Below are positions 59,373 to 64,000 of a stretch of DNA of 64,000 nucleotides, piece by piece (positions within the stretch are counted from its first letter, which is position 1; the number at the start of each line of letters is the position of its first letter). The position numbers were made by a program, and so were the translations under genes. The stretch is from contig NZ_JAERRH010000010.1 of NCBI RefSeq assembly GCF_016741855.1, positions 240,303 to 304,302 on the forward strand, in the 5' to 3' direction. Source of the stretch: Streptomyces musisoli. Its GTDB lineage: Bacteria; Actinomycetota; Actinomycetes; Streptomycetales; Streptomycetaceae. Under the pieces are notes generated by a model. That model saw only the letters and a list, made by a program, of their open reading frames with translations, searched no databases and was not told where the DNA came from.

Positions 59373-60109
59373 GCCGCTTCACCGCCCTTGCCACTGACGG
59401 GGGTGACCTGCGTCGACGGGGTGGTGATGACGGGCGTCAGCGGACCGGTCTGCGTGGCGATGTTCGCCAGCGAGCACCGCTCCGACCGGCCATCCAGGGA
59501 CAGCAGCGGCATCCCGTCCTCGGCGCGCTGGCCCTGGAAGTACCAGACGTCGCCGTGTGCGTCGCGCTGCGGACGAGAGAGGTCGTAGACGATCCCGTCC
59601 AGCTCGTACGGCCGGTCCGCCCGCTCGGCGGCCGCGGTGCGCACCTGCGGCAGGTCGTATGCCACCACCGAGACCCGGACGCCGTCCCGGTAGCCCTCGC
59701 CGGCCACCGCGTACGGCAGCGGGCGCTCCTGGTCGTAGCTGATGCCGAAGTACTGCCGCCAGGCGGCCCACTGCGCCTGATCCGTGATGTGAAGCGCGAT
59801 CAGGATGCGGTCACCGTCGGTGCGTACGGTCTTAAACTCGGCCCGCTCGCCGATGCCCTGTTCGATGATGGCCGCCACCCGGCGGGACCGCTCGCATGCG
59901 GCGTCCCAGGCGAGGGCCTGCTGCTCAAGCTCAGTCAGCTCTTGGTCGACCGGGGCCTCCCGGCCCAGGACGGGCCCGTACGACCGCTCAGGGTCGATGA
60001 GCAGTCCGACGCCGTCCAAGGCGTGCGCAATGGCTGCGGCCGGGTCGGTGCTGTCGGTGGCCATGGTCGCGCGGATGACGCGCAGGGCGTGGGAGAGATT
60101 CCTGTTCAT
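59369..60109 (-). CDS. Hypothetical early protein
   Basis: A 246-residue protein with DGIVYDLSRPQRDAHGDVWY and GMPLLSLDGRSERCSLANIA near the C-terminus, phrases recurrent in Streptomyces phage proteins. A possible beta-rich fold. Function unknown. The last codons contain the palindrome TGACGGGCGTCA (59428-59439). Confidence 0.65.
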   Translation of the reverse strand: MNRNLSHALRVIRATMATDSTDPAAAIAHALDGVGLLIDPERSYGPVLGREAPVDQELTELEQQALAWDAACERSRRVAAIIEQGIGERAEFKTVRTDGDRILIALHITDQAQWAAWRQYFGISYDQERPLPYAVAGEGYRDGVRVSVVAYDLPQVRTAAAERADRPYELDGIVYDLSRPQRDAHGDVWYFQGQRAEDGMPLLSLDGRSERCSLANIATQTGPLTPVITTPSTQVTPVSGKGGEAA

Positions 60110-60732
60110 GCGAGGGCCCCTTCCTGCTGCACAGCGGCCTTCCCGACCGAGGCGGCGAGGGCGGCGTGCATCTTGCGCATCGCACGGAAGTGGAGGGTCT
60201 TCGTGGACGCGACGTTCTTGCCGAGGCGGGCGGCCGTCTCCGGGAACGTCAGCTCCTCGATGTGCCGAAGGCGGACGACGTCCCGCTGGTGCGCCGTGAG
60301 GGTCTCCATCGCCTGGGCCACAGCCTGCTTGGCCTCGATGGTGGCCAGCCCGCGGATGGCGGACTCCTCAGCGCTGTGCTCGAAGGCGTCCGTCTGGAAC
60401 GGCTCGGCGGTGGGGATCTCCCGTGTCGTGCGGTGCAGCTTCAGGTGGTCCAGGTAGAGGTTCCGGGCGATGACGCACAGCCAGCCGACGAAGCCGGCGG
60501 TCGTGGGGCGGTGCCGGAAGGTGTCGATGCGGCGGAGGGCCCGCAGGAACGTGTCCTGGGTCAGGTCCTCGGCCAGGGTCCGGTTCCGGGTCTTGTTGAC
60601 GAGGTAGCGGTACACCTCCGGCCGGTGATCGTTGTACAGGGTGGCGAAGGCGTCGCGGTCGCCCGCGACGGCTCGCGTCACCAGCTCCACCTCTGCCGCG
60701 GGGAAGATCGCGGCGGTAGCCTGGTAAGACAC
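60106..60732 (-). CDS. ECF-like RNA polymerase sigma factor
   Basis: A 208-residue sigma factor of sigma-70 family. Region 2 spans about residues 25-95 (LYNDHRPEVYRYLVNKTRNR, LAEDLTQDTFLRALRRIDTF) and region 4 about 140-190 (TLTAHQRDVVRLRHIEELTF, PETAARLGKNVASTKTLHFR). GTG 60732 has AAGGAG six bases upstream. No anti-sigma gene is adjacent. It heads the early operon and could direct polymerase to early or late phage promoters. Confidence 0.88.
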   Translation of the reverse strand: MSYQATAAIFPAAEVELVTRAVAGDRDAFATLYNDHRPEVYRYLVNKTRNRTLAEDLTQDTFLRALRRIDTFRHRPTTAGFVGWLCVIARNLYLDHLKLHRTTREIPTAEPFQTDAFEHSAEESAIRGLATIEAKQAVAQAMETLTAHQRDVVRLRHIEELTFPETAARLGKNVASTKTLHFRAMRKMHAALAASVGKAAVQQEGALA

Positions 60733-60805
60733 AGCCAGCTCCTTTGACGTGGGGTTTTCGGGTTGTGGGGGCCGTTCCGGGGGCATCCGGGGCGGCCCCG
60801 TGTGT

Positions 60806-61300
60806 TCAGGCGGCGCGCTGGCGCCGCATCGAGTCGAGGACGGCGTGGGGGTCGAAGCGCCGGCTTGTGCCGACGTAGATCAGCCCGGGCCACATCTCGC
60901 CCTGTCTCGCCGCGTCCTGGATCTGCTTGTCGATCCAGCTCATGGACTTCCGCAGAAACTCGGCGAGTTCGCGCTGGTCCATCAGCCGCTCGGGCAGGTA
61001 CTTCCGCGGTTCCGCACTCTTCGATCTGCGTGTAGATGTAGATTCTGCGAGCGTGAAAACGGGCGTCTCGAAGAGGTCATTGACCGCCTTGCCGAGTACA
61101 GCGGCGATGAGGCCGGCGGCGTGGTCGCTGCATTCCTCGCGCGCCGTCTTGCCCTTGCCGACGATGAAGCCGACCATCGCCCGCGAGAGGCCGGCGCCCT
61201 CGGGGTCCTGCTCCTTCGTCTTGGCGGCGAGGCGCCCGATGTCCAGCCCGGCCGCCTCCATGGCGGCCCGCAGCGGGGCACCTTTGTCCAGTCGTCGCAT
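60806..61300 (-). CDS. Cro/excisionase-like HTH regulator
   Basis: A 164-residue protein with an N-terminal XRE-like helical domain (KGAPLRAAMEAAGLDIGRLA; GLSRAMVGFIVGKGK) and a C-terminal MerR/excisionase-type domain (LMDQRELAEFLRKSMSWIDK, MWPGLIYVGTSRRFDP). It is divergent from the XRE repressor. Its promoter is covered by ATCTAC/GTAGAT repeats. It probably acts as the Cro-like switch or as a control protein for lytic growth. Confidence 0.75.
   Translation of the reverse strand: MRRLDKGAPLRAAMEAAGLDIGRLAAKTKEQDPEGAGLSRAMVGFIVGKGKTAREECSDHAAGLIAAVLGKAVNDLFETPVFTLAESTSTRRSKSAEPRKYLPERLMDQRELAEFLRKSMSWIDKQIQDAARQGEMWPGLIYVGTSRRFDPHAVLDSMRRQRAA
61024..61043. promoter_or_regulatory. Operator-like site A inside the switch gene
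   Basis: The sequence is ATCTGC-GT-GTAGAT-GTAGAT, matching half-sites of site B, but within the coding region of the Cro-like gene. A repressor site here could act as a roadblock. Confidence 0.5.
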
Positions 61301-61335
61301 GGTGAAACCTCCGGCGCGTGGCCGAATTGGGGTCC

Positions 61336-61392
61336 GCAGGTCGATCTGACCTGCAGTATCTACAATCTACGTGTAGATGCAGATGACGTCAA
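61336..61392 (-). promoter_or_regulatory. Leftward early promoter covered by operator site B
   Basis: On the minus strand TTGACG (61387-61392) and TAGATT (61364-61369) are 17 bases apart, a strong sigma70-type promoter for the Cro-like gene. Four half-sites, ATCTAC at 61358 and 61365 and GTAGAT/GCAGAT at 61373 and 61379, overlap its spacer and -10. Next to it, GCAGGTC-N5-GACCTGC (61336-61354) is a second type of dyad. Confidence 0.75.
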
Positions 61393-61444
61393 GAGGGGTG
61401 CACAGGGGTCTAGATGCGCCTAGCAGGGGTGTGCAGGGGTCGTG

Positions 61445-61507
61445 TAGACGGGACAAAAGGACGTCATATACCGGTCATCCAGCAGCGATCTACTTGCGCA
61501 TGTAGAT
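61445..61507 (+). promoter_or_regulatory. Repressor promoter region and operator site C
   Basis: A possible rightward promoter is TAGACG (61445-61450), 16 bases, TATACC (61467-61472). The dyad ATCTAC-N8-GTAGAT (61488-61507) overlaps the first codon of the repressor, so the repressor could control itself. The promoter call is weaker than that of site B. Confidence 0.5.
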
Positions 61508-61955
61508 GTGGATGCCCGATCCTTCCTGCGTGAACAGCCACCAGCACCACCCCGGCGAGCAAGGCCCCGCCGAGGACCAAGCCCCCACCGGCGAGGACCT
61601 GGCGGCGCTGTTGACCCGCGTCCTTGAGGAGGCGGGCATGACGCAGAAGGATCTGGCCGAGAAGGCCGGCGTCTCGTACCCGACGCTGAATAGCTGGATC
61701 AAGCGCACAAGGGGTACCTCCCGGGTTGCGCCTGAGACGTTGCGCTCTATCGCGTCGGCCGTCTCGGCCTCGGGTGTGAAGCTCACGCCGCGTGAGGTCT
61801 TCGCCGCGGCGGGGCGGCCCGTGCCTGGACCTACGGACGCTGAGCGCGAGGCTCGGCTGCTGAAGTTGTACCGGCAGCTGCCGGAGGATAAGCAGCGGGA
61901 TTTGGTCAGGTATGCCGAGGCTGCGCTGAAGCTCAGTCACGCCTCACCTGGATAA
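61506..61955 (+). CDS. XRE-family phage repressor (CI-like)
   Basis: A 149-residue protein with a classic XRE helix-turn-helix at residues 40-90 (MTQKDLAEKAGVSYPTLNSW, APETLRSIASAVSASG) and a short helical C-terminus (ARLLKLYRQLPEDKQRDLVR). It lacks a peptidase domain, so LexA-like self-cleavage is not expected. The start may be ATG 61506 or 61512; there is no clear ribosome binding site. It is the probable lysogeny repressor. Confidence 0.85.
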   Translation: MWMPDPSCVNSHQHHPGEQGPAEDQAPTGEDLAALLTRVLEEAGMTQKDLAEKAGVSYPTLNSWIKRTRGTSRVAPETLRSIASAVSASGVKLTPREVFAAAGRPVPGPTDAEREARLLKLYRQLPEDKQRDLVRYAEAALKLSHASPG

Positions 61956-62166
61956 ATAAGGGTTGCCTTAGCCGCCATGTCCCGTTTTTGCCAGTGGAGA
62001 TGTCCGAAAAGAGGGGGGCTGTTCCGCATTTCATTTACTGGAAAACAAACCAGGACCAAATTCGGTTAACCGCCTTACCACTGGCTTCACACACAGGTAC
62101 GATCGGTCACCCGCTGTCCTCCCGGAGCGGATCTCATAGTGCCGTCGCACTCCATGGGGGACACCT
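61956..62166. other. AT-rich intergenic region before the integrase operon
   Basis: These 211 bases are markedly less GC-rich than the surroundings and probably contain a promoter for the small gene and integrase. Candidate elements include GGTTAACC near 62066 and TACGAT near 62098. No gene is seen. GGGGG lies just before GTG 62167. Confidence 0.45.
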
Positions 62167-62412
62167 GTGTGCATCCACATCGTCGAGGCCGACGAACTCC
62201 CGACGATCGCCGTCTGGGACCCAGACGAGGTCACCATCCTCGTAGCCAGGGGCACCCACCCTCATGACCTGATCAGAGAACTCCACGCGATCCTCGTGAC
62301 CGACCTCGGCGCGCCCGACCTCCCTGGCGCCGGCCTCCGCTGCTTCTGCGGCGAGCCCGTTGAGCTGCCCTCCGCACTCACCCCGGTCACGGCCGGCGCA
62401 CGCTCTCTCTGA
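62167..62412 (+). CDS. Small protein preceding the integrase
   Basis: An 81-residue acidic protein (MCIHIVEADELPTIAVWDPD at the start) with two Cys in LRCFCGEPVEL. The start is GTG 62167. It ends 15 bases before the integrase gene. An accessory recombination role is possible from position, but it lacks the usual helix-turn-helix of an excisionase. Confidence 0.6.
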   Translation: MCIHIVEADELPTIAVWDPDEVTILVARGTHPHDLIRELHAILVTDLGAPDLPGAGLRCFCGEPVELPSALTPVTAGARSL

Positions 62413-62427
62413 TCAGGAGCACGCCCG

Positions 62428-63852
62428 ATGGTGCGCAAGAAGGCCCCCGCCAGGGCCACCAACAATCCACGTCCCAACCCGTCCATGCGTTGCGGCTGCC
62501 CGGACTGCCTGAAGCGGTACCCCGGCGACCGGCCGCCCGTCGACGAGCACACCGGTTCGTGGGAAGCCCGATACACCGACGCCTCCGGCAAGGAACGCAG
62601 CAAAACCAAGCCCACGTACGACGAGGCCGTCGCCTTTCTGGAGCAGACCCGCACCGAGCTGCGGCAGCGGACCTGGATTGATCCCGCCCGCGGGGAGATC
62701 ACCCTGGCCGCCTGGTGGCGGTTGTGGTGGCCGACCCAGACGAAGGGCTCCGCCCGGATCGAGGACTGGACCCAGTCCCAGCTGCGCGACGAGGGCATGT
62801 GGCGTAACCACATCGCCCCCACCTTCGGCAGCGTCCGGCTGTTCGAGCTGGCGTGGCGCGAGATTCAGCTCTGGGTCAACTCGCTGCACGACGAGAACGG
62901 CGGCCCGCTCGCCGCCAGCTCGGTGACGAAGTGCTTCCAGGTCCTGGACCGGATGCTGGAGGACGCCAAACGAGACCGACGCGTCCCCTACAACCCGGCC
63001 GAGGGCGTGAAGCTACCCACGATCAAGAAGAAGCACCCGGAAGACCGGCGGCCGCCGACTTACGCGCAGCTCTGGCTCATCCGGCACCAGCTGCCGGAGC
63101 ACTTCCACAACCTGCTGATCCTCGCCCAGGAGACAGGCCTGCGCTTCCAGGAGCTGGCCGGACTGCGGTGGTCAGCCGTGGACTTCGAGGGCCGGCGGAT
63201 CCACGTCCGCGAGGTGCTGATCGAGCCCCGGGGCAAGATCAAGCGGAAGGCGTACCCCAAGAGCGACGCCGGTCTGCGCACGGTGCCGATGACCGGGCTG
63301 GCGGCCCTGGTGCTGCGGGAGCTGTGGGCGAGAGAGCCGGACGCCAGCCGGGCCGTGTCGGATCCGGCCGCGGGCCTCTGTGAGGAGGAGCTGGTCTTCC
63401 ACGGCCGGAACAAGGTGCGGCGGGGGAGCAGGAAGCACGGCGGCGAGGGTGAGCCGTATCGCGCGCCGCTGCGCCGGTCGGCGTTTCGACGGCTGTGGGT
63501 GAAGGCTATCGAGGACGCCGGGGTCGTTCGGAAGACCGTGAAGAAGGTCCGGGTGCAGAAGGTCGACGAGCACACGGGCCGGACGCGGACGGTGGAGACC
63601 GAGCGCACGGACTGGTGGCCCGACTTTCACGACACCCGGCACGCCTTCGCGTCCCGGTTGCACGATCGCGGAGTGCCGGAGGTCATCACCCAGGAGATCC
63701 TCGGGCACGAGCGCGCGGGCGAGGTGACGTGGATCTACACGCACGCGGCCGCGGACTACGCGGGCCAGGTCCTGGCCGCGCTGGAGGACGGGAAGCCAGG
63801 TGCGGCGTTGCGGCCGCCGCGGCGTCGGCTGCGGTCGGTGTCGGCGGCGTGA
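62428..63852 (+). CDS. int: Tyrosine-family phage integrase
   Basis: A 474-residue site-specific recombinase. Arg239 (ETGLRFQELAGL), His401 and Arg404 (HDTRHAF), His427 (GHERAGE) and the nucleophile Tyr437 (WIYTHAAAD) are in place. An N-terminal AP2-like or arm-binding part (SMRCGCPDCLKRYPG) and a core-binding domain come before the catalytic domain. AGGAG lies upstream. Its position at the right edge suggests that attR is just to the right of 63852. Confidence 0.95.
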   Translation: MVRKKAPARATNNPRPNPSMRCGCPDCLKRYPGDRPPVDEHTGSWEARYTDASGKERSKTKPTYDEAVAFLEQTRTELRQRTWIDPARGEITLAAWWRLWWPTQTKGSARIEDWTQSQLRDEGMWRNHIAPTFGSVRLFELAWREIQLWVNSLHDENGGPLAASSVTKCFQVLDRMLEDAKRDRRVPYNPAEGVKLPTIKKKHPEDRRPPTYAQLWLIRHQLPEHFHNLLILAQETGLRFQELAGLRWSAVDFEGRRIHVREVLIEPRGKIKRKAYPKSDAGLRTVPMTGLAALVLRELWAREPDASRAVSDPAAGLCEEELVFHGRNKVRRGSRKHGGEGEPYRAPLRRSAFRRLWVKAIEDAGVVRKTVKKVRVQKVDEHTGRTRTVETERTDWWPDFHDTRHAFASRLHDRGVPEVITQEILGHERAGEVTWIYTHAAADYAGQVLAALEDGKPGAALRPPRRRLRSVSAA

Positions 63853-63854
63853 GG

Positions 63855-63888
63855 CGTCCCGGGACTACCCCGGAACTACCCCGGGACG
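63855..63888 (+). terminator. Hairpin after the integrase gene
   Basis: CGTCCCGGG (63855-63863) pairs with CCCGGGACG (63880-63888), three bases beyond the integrase stop. It probably terminates the integrase transcript. Confidence 0.65.
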
Positions 63889-64000
63889 GCTTTACGATCC
63901 ACAGGGGTCGGGTGGATATCCACAGGGTAGACGGCTGTAGATGTGGACAAGAGTCGCAGGTCAGGTGACCTGCGGAGATCATCTAGAGAGAGCTGTTTCC
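63889..64000. other. Right edge with arm-type and dyad sites
   Basis: This stretch contains GATCCACA (63896), the palindrome GTGGATATCCAC (63913-63924), GTAGAC and GTAGAT (63929-63943 region) and the dyad CGCAGGTCA-GG-TGACCTGCG (63956-63975). The last resembles the dyad at 61336-61354. Integrase arm sites would be expected here. No copy of the tRNA-Ile 3' end is present up to 64000. Confidence 0.5.

Noticed and set aside
63894..63924. DnaA-box-like words near the right edge as a second origin.
   Set aside because: Only two or three imperfect boxes are present, next to the integrase, where arm-type sites are more likely.

Overview
The window comes from the origin region of a Streptomyces-type actinobacterial chromosome carrying a large integrated phage. 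The DNA is very GC-rich. Genes 472-10303 follow the conserved Streptomyces origin order: dnaN, gnd, recF, a DUF721 gene, gyrB, gyrA, a DUF3566 membrane protein and tRNA-Ile(GAT). The first 471 bases look like the dnaN-proximal end of oriC, with DnaA-box-like nonamers.

Just after tRNA-Ile the sequence becomes accessory. Between 10.5 and 15.7 kb lie a tiny secreted peptide whose eight-residue motif TAGDIGWG occurs twice, a divergent TrmB/LuxR-like regulator with a 36-bp near-palindrome in front of it, a remnant of an XRE repressor, and a cargo block (TetR regulator, two small hypothetical genes, a 2-oxoglutarate/Fe(II) oxygenase and a PLP-dependent dehydratase). From 15.8 to 38.1 kb, read leftwards, there is an ordered siphovirus late module: small and large terminase, portal, minor capsid protein, scaffold, P22-type coat protein, head-tail connectors, tail tube, frameshifted tail chaperones, tape measure, tail tip and fibre proteins, two cell-wall hydrolases, holin and a collagen-like membrane protein. 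The coat protein gene has a one-base frameshift as written.

From 38.2 to 40.1 kb are probable lysogenic-conversion genes (lipoprotein, membrane protein, secreted protein). From 40.4 to 48 kb is a leftward run of small regulatory, hypothetical and membrane proteins including a DUF2637 protein, resembling the spread/transfer regions of actinomycete conjugative elements. Its right part is decayed and contains a parS-like palindrome and a short dnaN-like fragment. From 48.4 to 60.7 kb is the early module, also leftward: ECF-type sigma factor, AAA (Sak4-like) ATPase, UvrD-like helicase, WhiB-like protein, a replication initiator with internal DNA iterons, SSB and DnaQ-like exonuclease. The lysogeny switch (divergent regulator and XRE repressor, with ATCTAC/GTAGAT operators) is at 60.8-62.0 kb and the tyrosine integrase at 62.4-63.9 kb, by the right edge.

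The most economical reading is a prophage of about 50 kb or more integrated at or near tRNA-Ile, with attR just outside the window. No second copy of the tRNA 3' end was found inside the window. The best candidate for an undescribed system is the peptide/regulator/palindrome locus at 10772-12078, which could be a peptide-signalling switch located at the prophage edge.
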